Notes under the pieces: generated by a model
What the model saw: only the letters and a program-made list of their open reading frames with translations
Databases searched by the model: none
What the model was told of the DNA's origin: nothing
Program-made: the position numbers and the translations under genes
From: Gemmatimonadota bacterium
Lineage (GTDB): Bacteria; Gemmatimonadota; Gemmatimonadetes; Longimicrobiales; Gaopeijiaceae
Direction of reading: 5' to 3'
Length of the DNA: 48,670 nucleotides
Assembly (NCBI GenBank): GCA_007121555.1
Contig: SKKH01000048.1
Location: forward strand, 1 to 48,670
In this document: positions 34,010-42,560 of the stretch, piece after piece
How the letters are laid out: every line of letters starts with the position of its first letter
Numbering within the stretch: position 1 is the first letter of the stretch

Positions 34010-36403
34010 ATGATGCTGCCTCTTCCCTTCGCTCACCTGGTCTCCCGCCTCCTCGTTCTCGGGATGGCGGCCTTCCTGTTCCTGGCCCCGCACAGCCTCT
34101 CCGCGGGGACGGCGTCTGCGACACCCGCGGCCCTGGATCTGACGGAAGGCGGGGAAGCCCCCTTCTCGGAGATCGGGTTCGCCGGCTCGACCGAGCCCGC
34201 CGGGGTCCCGCAACCCCAGGCGCCTGAAGAGGAGCTCCCGCTGGTGGCCACCCGCATCCCCCAGGGGATGGAGATCAGCGTGGACGGGGAACTCGACGAG
34301 GAGGCCTGGAGTCTGGCCGAACCCATCACCGACTTCACCCAGCAGGAGCCGGTCGAGGGAGCGGCGCCTTCCCAGCCTACGGAGATCCGGGTCCTCTTCG
34401 ATGACGACGCCCTCTACATCGGGGCCTTCTTCCATGAGCCCGATCCCTCGGGAATCATCGCCCATCAGCGGCGCCGGAACGCCGGACTCGGGACCGACGA
34501 CCGGTTCATGTGGATCCTGGACACCTTCCAGGATGGGCGCACCGGATACTTCTTCGAGATCAATCCCGCAGGTCTCATGGGCGACGGGATCATCACCCCC
34601 GGGAGCGGGAGTTCGGTCAACAAGAGTTGGGACGGGATCTGGGATGTGCGCACCCGAATCCACTCCGATGGATGGAGCGCCGAGATCCGGATCCCCTTCA
34701 GTACCCTCAACTTCGACCCGACCCTGGACAGCTGGGGGGTGAACTTCCAGCGGACGATTCGCCGCCACAACGAGGAGATCCTCTGGCGGGGATGGCGCCG
34801 GAACGAGTCCCTCTTCCGTCCGGTCCACGCGGGTCGCCTCGAGGGGTTGGAAGGTCTTTCGCAGGGGCTCGGGATCCAGGCGCGGCCCTTCCTCACGGCC
34901 AGCGGGGACCAGGCGCCCCGCGTGGACTCCGACTGGAATCGTGACGCGAAGATGGGAATGGATGTGAGCTATAGCATCACGCCCAGCCTCCGGGCCGCGG
35001 TCACGGTGAATACCGACTTCGCCGAGGTGGAAGTGGACCAGCGTCGGGTGAATCTGACCCGGTTTCCACTCCTCTTTCCCGAGCAGCGGGATTTCTTCCT
35101 GGAGGGATCGGGGGTCTTCTCCTTCGCTCCCAGCTCGGGACCCCGACCCTTCTTTTCACGGAGGATCGGACTGGTCCAGGGCGAGGAGGTGCCGATCCGC
35201 GCCGGCGCCCGCCTGATCGGACAGGTGGGCCGCAACGAGCTGGGCTTCTATCAGATGCGTACCGGAGGCACGACCCTGGGCACCGAAGAGGACCCTCTGG
35301 GCGTGCCGTCCGAGGACTTCACGGTGGGTCGGGTAAAGCGGGCGGTCTTCCAGCAGTCCCACGTCGGGGCCGTCTACACCCGCCGGGCCCACGCCTCCGG
35401 GCCGGAGGCGGACGTCCCGGATCGTCACACCGTGGGGCTCGACGCCGACTTCATGACTTCGTCGTTTCTCGGGCGCTACAACGCTCAGTTCGAAGCCTTC
35501 GTCGTGGTGCACACGGATCCGGAGGCCGGGGGTTGGGAGGGGATGTCTCAAAACCGGACCCGGGGGATTCGGGTGAACTTCCCCAACGATCTGCTGAGGG
35601 TGCACAGCTCCACCCGGGAGTTCGGTACCGGCTATGATCCGGCTGTGGGCTTCGTAGCGCGTCGAGGGTTCCGCCGGACCCAGCCCACCATCACCCTGGC
35701 CCCTCGACTCCCTCAGGTGGATGCCATCCGGCGGCTCCAGTTCTCCCTCTTCCATGAGTACCTCACCGACCTGGACGGCCGGCTCCTCACCCGGAACAAC
35801 AACCTCACCCTGCTGGAGACGGAGTTCGAGAGCGGCGACCGTTTCTCCCTGGATGTGGGTCGGGGCTTCGAGCGGCTGGACAACCCCTTCCTCATCCACT
35901 CCCGAGACGACCAGCAGGTGGTGCTGGAGCCCGGCGTCTACCGCACCACCGAATGGGAGGCCGGAGTCCGGACCGCGGGCCGGCGCCTGGTCTCCGGGAA
36001 CGCCTCGGTGAGTTGGGGGGACTTCTGGTCCGGCGACCGGACCCAGTACTCGGGGAGTCTCACGGCTCGGCCCGCCCCCGGGTTCGCCGTCAGCACTGAC
36101 CTCGAACGGAACGAGGTTCGGCTTCCCGAGGGTGGATTCGACACGAATCTGGTCCGCCTGAACGGGAGCTGGGATGCCAGCCCCTTCACCTCGCTCACCT
36201 CCAGCATCCAGTACGATGACGTGTCGCGGGTGGTGGGGCTCTTCGCTCGGGCCCGCTGGATCGTCCGGCCGGGCAATGACATCTACCTGGTCTGGACCCA
36301 CAACTGGCTGAATTCGCCCAGCGGAGACATGTTCGAGGACCGCCGCTTCGAGACCCTCTCCCGAGGAGGAGCCTTCAAGGTGAACTACACCGTGAGGTTC
36401 TGA
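34010..36403 (+). CDS. DUF5916 protein with family 9-like carbohydrate-binding domain
   Basis: The protein has 797 residues from the ATG at 34010, with a Sec signal peptide (core LLVLGMAAFLFLA, cleavage after an AxA-type SAG or ASA). Residues about 75-260 resemble the CBM9-like domain of this family (ISVDGELDEEAWSLAEPI, IRVLFDDDALYIGAF, WIPxST-like IRIPFSTLNFD). The remainder is DUF5916: VNLTRFPLLFPEQRDFFLEG, FFSRRIGL, then alternating hydrophobic strands ending in an aromatic KVNYTVRF, consistent with an outer-membrane beta-barrel. Function is unknown. These genes are numerous in Bacteroidota and Gemmatimonadota. Its stop is one base from the stop of the convergent gene. Confidence 0.85.
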   Translation: MMLPLPFAHLVSRLLVLGMAAFLFLAPHSLSAGTASATPAALDLTEGGEAPFSEIGFAGSTEPAGVPQPQAPEEELPLVATRIPQGMEISVDGELDEEAWSLAEPITDFTQQEPVEGAAPSQPTEIRVLFDDDALYIGAFFHEPDPSGIIAHQRRRNAGLGTDDRFMWILDTFQDGRTGYFFEINPAGLMGDGIITPGSGSSVNKSWDGIWDVRTRIHSDGWSAEIRIPFSTLNFDPTLDSWGVNFQRTIRRHNEEILWRGWRRNESLFRPVHAGRLEGLEGLSQGLGIQARPFLTASGDQAPRVDSDWNRDAKMGMDVSYSITPSLRAAVTVNTDFAEVEVDQRRVNLTRFPLLFPEQRDFFLEGSGVFSFAPSSGPRPFFSRRIGLVQGEEVPIRAGARLIGQVGRNELGFYQMRTGGTTLGTEEDPLGVPSEDFTVGRVKRAVFQQSHVGAVYTRRAHASGPEADVPDRHTVGLDADFMTSSFLGRYNAQFEAFVVVHTDPEAGGWEGMSQNRTRGIRVNFPNDLLRVHSSTREFGTGYDPAVGFVARRGFRRTQPTITLAPRLPQVDAIRRLQFSLFHEYLTDLDGRLLTRNNNLTLLETEFESGDRFSLDVGRGFERLDNPFLIHSRDDQQVVLEPGVYRTTEWEAGVRTAGRRLVSGNASVSWGDFWSGDRTQYSGSLTARPAPGFAVSTDLERNEVRLPEGGFDTNLVRLNGSWDASPFTSLTSSIQYDDVSRVVGLFARARWIVRPGNDIYLVWTHNWLNSPSGDMFEDRRFETLSRGGAFKVNYTVRF

Positions 36404-36404
36404 C

Positions 36405-37058
36405 TCAAGAACCCGCCAGGCCGTCCAGCGCTTCGTCGATGGGCGTGCTGCCCCCGAGCAGGTCGAAGCTCAGCCCCGCCGTGTCCGGGCGGTCCAGGCA
36501 GCGCACCATGACCCGGGCCACGTCCTCACGGGGGATCTCCCCCGAGGGTTCCAGATGGGGAGCGGCTGCCACCTGGCCGGTTCCCGGCTCCTGGGTGAGG
36601 CGCCCCGGGCGCACGATGGTCCAGGCGAGTTCGCTGCGTCGGAGGTGGGCGTCGGCGATCCCCTTGGCCCTGAGGTAGTGGGAGATGGGGTGCCCCTCGC
36701 TTCCGGGGTCGGCCCGCATGGAGCTGAGCATCAGGTAGCGCTGGATACCCGCCGCCTCCAGTGCCGCGATGCTCCGGATCGCCCCATCCCGGTCCACCGA
36801 GAGGGTCTTTTCCGGGCCGGTCTTCGAGCCCGATCCCGCAGCGAAGATGAAGGCATCGATCCGGCCCGCTGCCTCGAGCACCGGATCCAGGGGCTCCTCC
36901 AGGTCGCCCAGGACCCACTCCGCGCCACTCTCCTGGAAGTGTTCGGCCTGCTCCTCCGATCGGATCATGGCCACGGGTTCGTGGTCGGGGCTTTCCAGAA
37001 GGAATTGGACCAGGATGCGGCCCGTGTGTCCGTTGGCTCCAGCGATCAGTACGCGCAT
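36405..37058 (-). CDS. NAD(P)-binding atypical short-chain dehydrogenase (SDR_a5-like)
   Basis: The 217-residue single Rossmann domain has the nucleotide loop GANGHTG (7-13) after MRVLIA, then LGDLEEP, FAAGSG, MLSSMRAD and WTIVRPGRLT, the pattern of the NAD(P)H-binding family (YwnB/YhfK-like). Such proteins lack the classical catalytic Tyr-x3-Lys in consistent form; here SHYLRAKGIADAHL offers YxxxK (HYLRAK). The substrate is unknown. The ATG at 37058 is preferred over an upstream TTG at 37073. It lies downstream of the hybrid kinase on the same strand, with a 64-base gap. Confidence 0.87.
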   Translation of the reverse strand: MRVLIAGANGHTGRILVQFLLESPDHEPVAMIRSEEQAEHFQESGAEWVLGDLEEPLDPVLEAAGRIDAFIFAAGSGSKTGPEKTLSVDRDGAIRSIAALEAAGIQRYLMLSSMRADPGSEGHPISHYLRAKGIADAHLRRSELAWTIVRPGRLTQEPGTGQVAAAPHLEPSGEIPREDVARVMVRCLDRPDTAGLSFDLLGGSTPIDEALDGLAGS

Positions 37059-37122
37059 GATGGGTGGTCGCAAGTCGGGGTAAGTCAGGGAGAACGAGAA
37101 GGATTCAACCCGACTCCCGGGC

Positions 37123-39060
37123 TCACGATCCGCTTCCGGCTGAAGCCAGGGCCTCCTCTACGACGGCCCTCAGCGTCTCCCGCTCGTAGGGCTTCTGCAG
37201 GACCCCGGCGACCCCCAGCCCCTCGGCCTTGTCCAGCGCGTTCTGATCCAGGTATCCCGATGAGAGCACGATGGGAAGATCGGGGCGCGACTGGAGGATC
37301 CGCTCGGCCAGCTCCGTCCCGTTCATCCCCGGCATGGCGTAGTCGGTCACCACCAGGTCCAGGGGGCGGCCCTCCTCGATCACCTCGAGCGCCCTGAGGG
37401 GGGACCCCGCCTCGACCACCCGGTAGCCCATCCGCTCCAGGATGAGCCGGGTGGTGCGGCGCACCATCTCCTCATCATCCACGAGGAGGATGTCCGCTCC
37501 GGTCGCAGGGAATTCGGCTCCCTTCGGTCCTCCTATACCCTGGGGGGACGTCTCCTCCTCGGCCATGGTGGCAGGGAGTTTCAGCGTCACTTCGGTCCCC
37601 TCTCCGGGCTCGCTGGTCAGGAGGATCTCCCCGCCCAGACTCTGGACGACCCCGTGGGCCGTGGCCAGTCCCAGCCCGGTGCCCTCTCCCGGGGCCCGCG
37701 TGGTGAAGAAGGGATCGAGGGCCCGTTCCATCACCTCCGGGTCCATTCCCGTCCCGGTGTCCTGGACCGTGATCAGGAGGTGGGTCCGACCTTCGCCTTC
37801 CGTTCTGGGATCGCTCGGTAGGGTGCCCGACGGGGAGGCTTCCGGTCGGTCCGACTCCCAGCGGGTGGCCAGGGTCAGGGTCCCTCCCTTCCCCTCCATG
37901 GCCAGGTAGGCGTTCGTGGCCAGGTTCATCAGCACCTGGTGGAGTTCGCTGGGATTGGCGCGGACCTCCGCCAGAGGGGCCTCGAGCTCGTATTCGAGGT
38001 CGACATGGGGGGGAAGGGAGCTTCGGAGGAGCAGTCCCACCTCCCGGATGATGGGCTCCACCCGACAGAGTGACCGCTCCACCTCCTCACCACGGCTGAA
38101 GGCCAGGATGCGGCGCACCAGCTCCCGGGCTCTCCGGGCCGACTGGACGATCCGTCCCAACTCCTCCCGCTGGGCGCTCCCGGCGGGTGCCCGGTCCCAC
38201 ATCTCCCGGGTACTCATGAGGATGGGGACCAGGAGATTGTTGAAGTCATGGGCGATCCCTCCGGCCAGGGTGCCCAGGGCCTCCATCTTTCCGGCCTGGA
38301 CCAGGCGAGACTCCAGCCGCCGGCGCTCCTCGATCTCGCCCTCGAGCCGGCGGTTGGCCAGCGAGAGCTCGAGCCGGGCCTGGGAGGTCCGTTCCAGGGC
38401 CTCCTCCAACCCTCGGACCAGGTAGGCGATCCCCAGCGAGAGGAGGGCCCCCATGAAGAGGATCCCTCCGGCGGTGGCGATCCACGAGGCCAGGTCGTAG
38501 TCCATGACCCCCAGGTCCAGAATGGGACTGGGAGGCGCGGTGTAGATCGTGATGCCCACTCCGAGGACCGCCGCCAGCGTGAGCGCCAGCGCCCCCACCG
38601 TGCCCCGGAGTCCGAAGAAGATCGAGGTGAGCACCGGGAAGGAGGCGAGCCACACGGCGCCGCCCCCCACCGGGCCCACCTGGAAGAGGAGGAAGACCGC
38701 CAGTAGGTACCAGGCCGAGATGAAGAACCCCGCCCTGATCTGGTAGGGGATCCGGCTCCGGAAGACGGCCATGATGATGACGAGGGCCCAGGCCAGGGTA
38801 TCCACCACCACGACGGACCAGAGGCCGACCCCTGCGGCCGCCAGAACTCCGGGCACGTAGGCCACACCCGCCAGGAAGGCCGTGGCCACCAGGGTGCCGT
38901 GGAGGATCTGTTCCCGCCACTGCTCGGGGGCCGCAGGCTCGACGGACCCATCAGTGCTCTCCGGACTCACGTCGTCGGGTCCGGACCGGGATGAAGGGGA
39001 TCGGGACACGGGGCGGCGACCGGGAAGGGGAGCGAGGGGCGCTGGGGCGAGTTCCCGCAA
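37123..39060 (-). CDS. Membrane-bound hybrid sensor histidine kinase with receiver domain
   Basis: The protein has up to 645 residues. About six TM segments lie at 54-215 with no recognisable periplasmic sensor, followed by a coiled coil (RRLEGEIEERRRLESRL). HisKA follows, with phospho-His 271 in LAGGIAHDFNNLL, an FxxxN-lacking but clear HATPase with N-box HQVLMNLATNAYLA, G1 DTGTGMD and G2 GTGLGLATAHG, and a C-terminal receiver with acceptor Asp 573 (VVTDYAMPGMNG) and Lys in QKPY. The HDFNN form is typical of hybrid kinases. The start is uncertain: TTG at 39060 or GTG at 38970. It is divergent from glnS, 50 bases apart. No separate response regulator is adjacent. Confidence 0.9.
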   Translation of the reverse strand: MRELAPAPLAPLPGRRPVSRSPSSRSGPDDVSPESTDGSVEPAAPEQWREQILHGTLVATAFLAGVAYVPGVLAAAGVGLWSVVVVDTLAWALVIIMAVFRSRIPYQIRAGFFISAWYLLAVFLLFQVGPVGGGAVWLASFPVLTSIFFGLRGTVGALALTLAAVLGVGITIYTAPPSPILDLGVMDYDLASWIATAGGILFMGALLSLGIAYLVRGLEEALERTSQARLELSLANRRLEGEIEERRRLESRLVQAGKMEALGTLAGGIAHDFNNLLVPILMSTREMWDRAPAGSAQREELGRIVQSARRARELVRRILAFSRGEEVERSLCRVEPIIREVGLLLRSSLPPHVDLEYELEAPLAEVRANPSELHQVLMNLATNAYLAMEGKGGTLTLATRWESDRPEASPSGTLPSDPRTEGEGRTHLLITVQDTGTGMDPEVMERALDPFFTTRAPGEGTGLGLATAHGVVQSLGGEILLTSEPGEGTEVTLKLPATMAEEETSPQGIGGPKGAEFPATGADILLVDDEEMVRRTTRLILERMGYRVVEAGSPLRALEVIEEGRPLDLVVTDYAMPGMNGTELAERILQSRPDLPIVLSSGYLDQNALDKAEGLGVAGVLQKPYERETLRAVVEEALASAGSGS

Positions 39061-39110
39061 CGTCAGGGGAACGAAAGAGGGTAGGTTGAAGGTCTCACTG
39101 GAGGATCCTC

Positions 39111-41624
39111 ATGGGAAGGGGCCGCCTTCCCCGCTCCCAGGGGCTGTCCTACGTTTTGGGAGACGCCGTCTCCCACCCTCAGACCCTGGTCACGCCCATG
39201 AGCGGTTCCTCCTCCTCCGTCCCTTCGCACCCACCCCATCCCGACGACGAAGGTCGGACCGGGACCGACTTCATCCGGCAGATCATCCGGCGCGACCTCT
39301 CGGAGGGAAAGCACGACGGCCGCATCGTCACCCGTTTCCCCCCGGAGCCCAACGGCTTCCTCCACATCGGCCATGCCAAGTCCATCGTCCTGAACTTCGG
39401 GATCGCGGGAGAGCACGAGACAGGGCGCTGCCACCTCCGGTTCGACGACACGAACCCCACCACCGAGGACGTGCGTTACGTGGAGGCGATCCAGGAGGAT
39501 GTCCGGTGGTTGGGATACGACTGGGGCGAACACCTCTACTTCGCCTCCGACTACTTCGAGGAGATGTACGAGCGGGCGAGGGAGCTGATCCGGAAGGGTC
39601 TGGCCTATGTGGATTCCCAGTCCGAGGAGGAGATCCGGGAGGGACGCGGGACCGTGACCCGGCCGGGGACCCCCAGCCCGTATCGAGATCGATCTCCGGA
39701 CGAGAACCTGGAGCTTTTCGGTCGGATGCGGGCGGGAGACTTCGAAGAGGGCGCCCACGTCCTCAGAGCGCGCATCGACATGGCGTCGTCCAACATGCTC
39801 ATGCGCGATCCGGTCCTGTACCGGATCCGCCACGCCCACCACTACCGGACCCAGGACGAGTGGTGCATCTATCCCCTCTACGACTTCGCCCACCCCCTGG
39901 AGGACGCACTGGAGGGTGTGACCCACTCCCTGTGCACCCTGGAGTTCGAGAACAACCGGGAGTTCTACGACTGGCTCGTGGAGAACGTGACCGTACCCCA
40001 CCGCCCCCATCAGTACGAATTCGCTCGGCTCAACCTGGACTTCACGGTCATGAGCAAGCGGAAGCTCCTCCGGCTCGTGGAGGAGGACCGGGTGGACGGG
40101 TGGGATGACCCCCGGATGCCCACCATCGCCGGACTCCGGCGGCGGGGCGTCACCCCCTCGGCCATCCGGAGCTTCTGTAAGATGATCGGGGTGGCCAAGG
40201 CCGATTCCCGGGTGGACATGGGCAAGCTCGAGTACGCCATCCGGGACGATCTGAACCGGCAGGCGCCCCGGGTGCTCTGTGTGCCCGATCCCCTCAAGGT
40301 GGTCCTGACCGACTGGCCGGAGGGCAAGGTCGATGAGCTAGAGGCTCCGTACTTCCCTCGTGACGTTCCGCTGGAGGGAAGCCGGACGGTGCCCTTCGGC
40401 CGGGAGCTTTGGATCCATCGGGAGGACTTCGCCGAAGATCCCCCCTCAGGCTACCGCCGACTGACTCCCGGCGGGGAGGTCCGCCTCCGCTACGGATACA
40501 TCATTCGGTGCGAGGAGGTGGTGAAGGATGAGGCGGGTCGGGTCCGGGAACTCCGGTGCAGCCATGACCCGGACAGTCGGGGCGGAACGGCTCCGGACGG
40601 ACGGCGGGTCAAGGGGACGATCCAGTGGGTTTCGGCGGCCCACGCCCTCCCCTGCACCCTGCGAAACGTGGACCGGCTCTTCGACGTGGCCGATCCCGAT
40701 GGGGCCGCGGCCGATGCGGGCGAGGGCACCGACTTCCGGGATTTCCTCAACCCCGACTCCCTGGAGGTGGTGGAAGGCGCCGTCATCGAGCCCTCCGTGG
40801 CCCACGACGACCCCGACACTCGATACCAGTTCGAGCGGGTGGGCTATTTCTGGCGAGATCCCGGGAGCCCGGACGACGAGCCGGTCTTCAACCGGATCGT
40901 CACCCTCCGCGACACCTGGGCGCGGAAGGTGGCTGAGGGTGGGACAGCGTCCGGGGAGGGGCGGCGGGTTTCGGGGACCGGCACGGTGGATGGGGAAGGC
41001 GAGGCGAAGGGAGTCCCGGGGAAGGCCGGCGGAGAGGCCGCGACGCCCGGGGACCCGGGACGCCCTCCCGAACTCTCACCCGAGGCCCGTGCCCGTGCGG
41101 AAGCCCTGGTCGCCGAGCTCGAACTGGACCGGAACGACGCCGAGATCCTGGCTCGGGAGCCGGCGGCCGAAGCCTTCCTCCGAGCCTCCGCAGGAGCGGA
41201 TCCGGGGGCCAAGGCCGGCCCCCTGGCCAACTGGATCATCAACGAGTTGCCCCCGGTCCAGGGGGATCGCGCCCTCGAGGCCCTCCCCTTCGGCCCGTCG
41301 GAGTTCGCCGAACTCGTGGCACTCGTCGAGGAGGGCACCCTTTCCAGCTCCGGAGGGCGCGAGGTGTTGGGCGTCATGGCCCGGGAAGGAGGCTCGCCGC
41401 CGGACATCGTGGAGGCCAGGGATCTGGCGCAGGTGAGTGACCCTGAGGCCCTCGAGCCCGTGATTCTGCGCATCCTCGAGGCCCATCCCGGAAAGGTTCG
41501 CGCCTACATCGAGGGGAAGAAGGGCCTCGAGGGCTTCTTCATGGGTCAGATCATGCGGGAGACCCGGGGGAAGGCCGACCCCGAGTTGGCGCAGCGCCTG
41601 CTGAGGAGAATGCTGGGGGAGTGA
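39111..41624 (+). CDS. glnS: Glutaminyl-tRNA synthetase with C-terminal GatB/YqeY-like domain
   Basis: The 837-residue class I synthetase charges tRNA-Gln directly. It has PEPNGFLHIGHAKS (HIGH at 85-88), RFDDTNPTTEDVRYVEAIQ and MSKRKL (from residue 314) in place of KMSKS, then the beta-barrel anticodon region to about residue 610. A Gly- and Glu-rich linker (about 612-654) joins a tail (655-837) resembling the GatB C-terminus: DAEILAREP, ANWIINELPPVQ and GFFMGQIMRETRGKADPELAQRLL. Such a YqeY fusion is known from Deinococcus GlnRS and helps tRNA binding. ATG 39111 has GGAGG 6 bases upstream; ATG 39198 would drop a non-conserved 29-residue lead and lacks a ribosome site. Confidence 0.94.
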   Translation: MGRGRLPRSQGLSYVLGDAVSHPQTLVTPMSGSSSSVPSHPPHPDDEGRTGTDFIRQIIRRDLSEGKHDGRIVTRFPPEPNGFLHIGHAKSIVLNFGIAGEHETGRCHLRFDDTNPTTEDVRYVEAIQEDVRWLGYDWGEHLYFASDYFEEMYERARELIRKGLAYVDSQSEEEIREGRGTVTRPGTPSPYRDRSPDENLELFGRMRAGDFEEGAHVLRARIDMASSNMLMRDPVLYRIRHAHHYRTQDEWCIYPLYDFAHPLEDALEGVTHSLCTLEFENNREFYDWLVENVTVPHRPHQYEFARLNLDFTVMSKRKLLRLVEEDRVDGWDDPRMPTIAGLRRRGVTPSAIRSFCKMIGVAKADSRVDMGKLEYAIRDDLNRQAPRVLCVPDPLKVVLTDWPEGKVDELEAPYFPRDVPLEGSRTVPFGRELWIHREDFAEDPPSGYRRLTPGGEVRLRYGYIIRCEEVVKDEAGRVRELRCSHDPDSRGGTAPDGRRVKGTIQWVSAAHALPCTLRNVDRLFDVADPDGAAADAGEGTDFRDFLNPDSLEVVEGAVIEPSVAHDDPDTRYQFERVGYFWRDPGSPDDEPVFNRIVTLRDTWARKVAEGGTASGEGRRVSGTGTVDGEGEAKGVPGKAGGEAATPGDPGRPPELSPEARARAEALVAELELDRNDAEILAREPAAEAFLRASAGADPGAKAGPLANWIINELPPVQGDRALEALPFGPSEFAELVALVEEGTLSSSGGREVLGVMAREGGSPPDIVEARDLAQVSDPEALEPVILRILEAHPGKVRAYIEGKKGLEGFFMGQIMRETRGKADPELAQRLLRRMLGE

Positions 41625-41695
41625 GGGAGGAGCCGACCGGGACGGGAGCCCGGGTGTGACCGGCCGGCACTGGAGTCAGGCTCGGATCCCTTCCC

Positions 41696-41733
41696 GTTCC
41701 ATTTTGTGAAACTCAGTTCCATAAAATGGAACT
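41696..41733. repeat. Tandem AT-rich palindromes resembling a double operator
   Basis: Two 15-base elements, TTCCATTTTGTGAAA (41697-41711) and TTCCATAAAATGGAA (41717-41731), lie with centres 20 bases apart. The second is a perfect palindrome with eight-base arms (AGTTCCAT-AAA-ATGGAACT); the first is imperfect. The sequence stands out as AT-rich in a GC-rich background and sits between the convergent ends of glnS and rlpA. The form resembles IclR-type operators. No regulator or target promoter is adjacent. Confidence 0.55.
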
Positions 41734-41760
41734 CGGCTGGCCTGGCCTCCTTCCACGGAC

Positions 41761-42417
41761 TCAACAGTTCACCACCTGGCCCTCCAGACGATCGGCCGAC
41801 CTACGGGCCGCCTCCCGGGAGTCGAAGGGGCCCGCGAGGACCCGGTAGAGCCCGCCATCGCCCCGCGCGACCTCCACCTCCCATCCCGTGTCCCGAAGCC
41901 TCTGGGCCAGCCCCCGGGCGTTGCTCTGGGAACGGAAGGACCCGGCCTGGACGCGCCAGCAGGTCACGGGAGCCGGCGATTCGATCACCGTGATCCGGAC
42001 CGGAGCCGTGCCGGGCCCGATCATCTCGATCTCTCGGGCGGCCCGACGGGAGAGGTCGAGGATCCGTTCGTCCACGAAGGGGCCCCGATCATTGATCCGG
42101 ACCCGGGTGGTGAGGCCGTTGTCCAGGTTCGCCACATGGAGTACGGTGCCGAAGGGCAGGCTCTGGTGCGCCGCCGTCATGGCCTCCATGTCGTAGCGTT
42201 CTCCAGAGGCCGTGGTGCGCCCGTGGAAGGGGTGTCCGTACCAGGACGCGATCCCCTCCTCGCTCCACCCTTCGGCGGGAGGGGGTTCCGGGGGAAGGGG
42301 CGGGCCCAGCGTGCGGCAGGCCGACATGGAGGCGAGCCCGACGAGGGCGACGATCCTTGCGAGCCGAGGGAGGAGCCCAGGGGCGGGTCCGCGGGGCGAC
42401 GGGATCGGTGGTTCCAT
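41761..42417 (-). CDS. rlpA: RlpA-family lipoprotein with SPOR domain
   Basis: The 218-residue protein has a long N-region and a lipobox (LASMSAC, Cys 34). The RlpA double-psi barrel (about 52-140) has GIASWYGHPFHGRTTASGE, LPFGTVLHVANL and VRINDRGPFV with the conserved Asp; ILDLSRRAA follows. The C-terminal SPOR domain (about 150-218) binds denuded glycan at the division septum. RlpA is a septal lytic transglycosylase in Pseudomonas, and some homologues lack activity. The upstream leader contains a strong hairpin, and no ribosome site is visible just before the ATG. Confidence 0.92.
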   Translation of the reverse strand: MEPPIPSPRGPAPGLLPRLARIVALVGLASMSACRTLGPPLPPEPPPAEGWSEEGIASWYGHPFHGRTTASGERYDMEAMTAAHQSLPFGTVLHVANLDNGLTTRVRINDRGPFVDERILDLSRRAAREIEMIGPGTAPVRITVIESPAPVTCWRVQAGSFRSQSNARGLAQRLRDTGWEVEVARGDGGLYRVLAGPFDSREAARRSADRLEGQVVNC

Positions 42418-42439
42418 AGGAGAGAAGCTGGTGCCCTCG

Positions 42440-42465
42440 GCCCCGGACAGGCAACCGTCCGGGGC
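42440..42465 (-). promoter_or_regulatory. Strong hairpin in the rlpA leader
   Basis: GCCCCGGAC and GTCCGGGGC form a perfect nine-base-pair stem with an eight-base loop, ending 22 bases before the rlpA ATG. There is no U-run, so it is not a standard terminator. It could mark the end of the PDZ transcript or affect rlpA translation. Confidence 0.4.
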
Positions 42466-42560
42466 CTCACCACCGGAGGGGTCGCAGCGTCACCAGCGAC
42501 GGTGTGGTCGTCAGACAGGTGCGACCCCACCCTCCTCCACTTCTTCAACAGCCTTCCAGG

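Noticed and set aside
39158-39174. GGGAGAC-GCC-GTCTCCC hairpin near the glnS start.
   Set aside because: It lies inside the coding region if the well-supported ATG at 39111 is used. It has no U-run and nothing else ties it to regulation.
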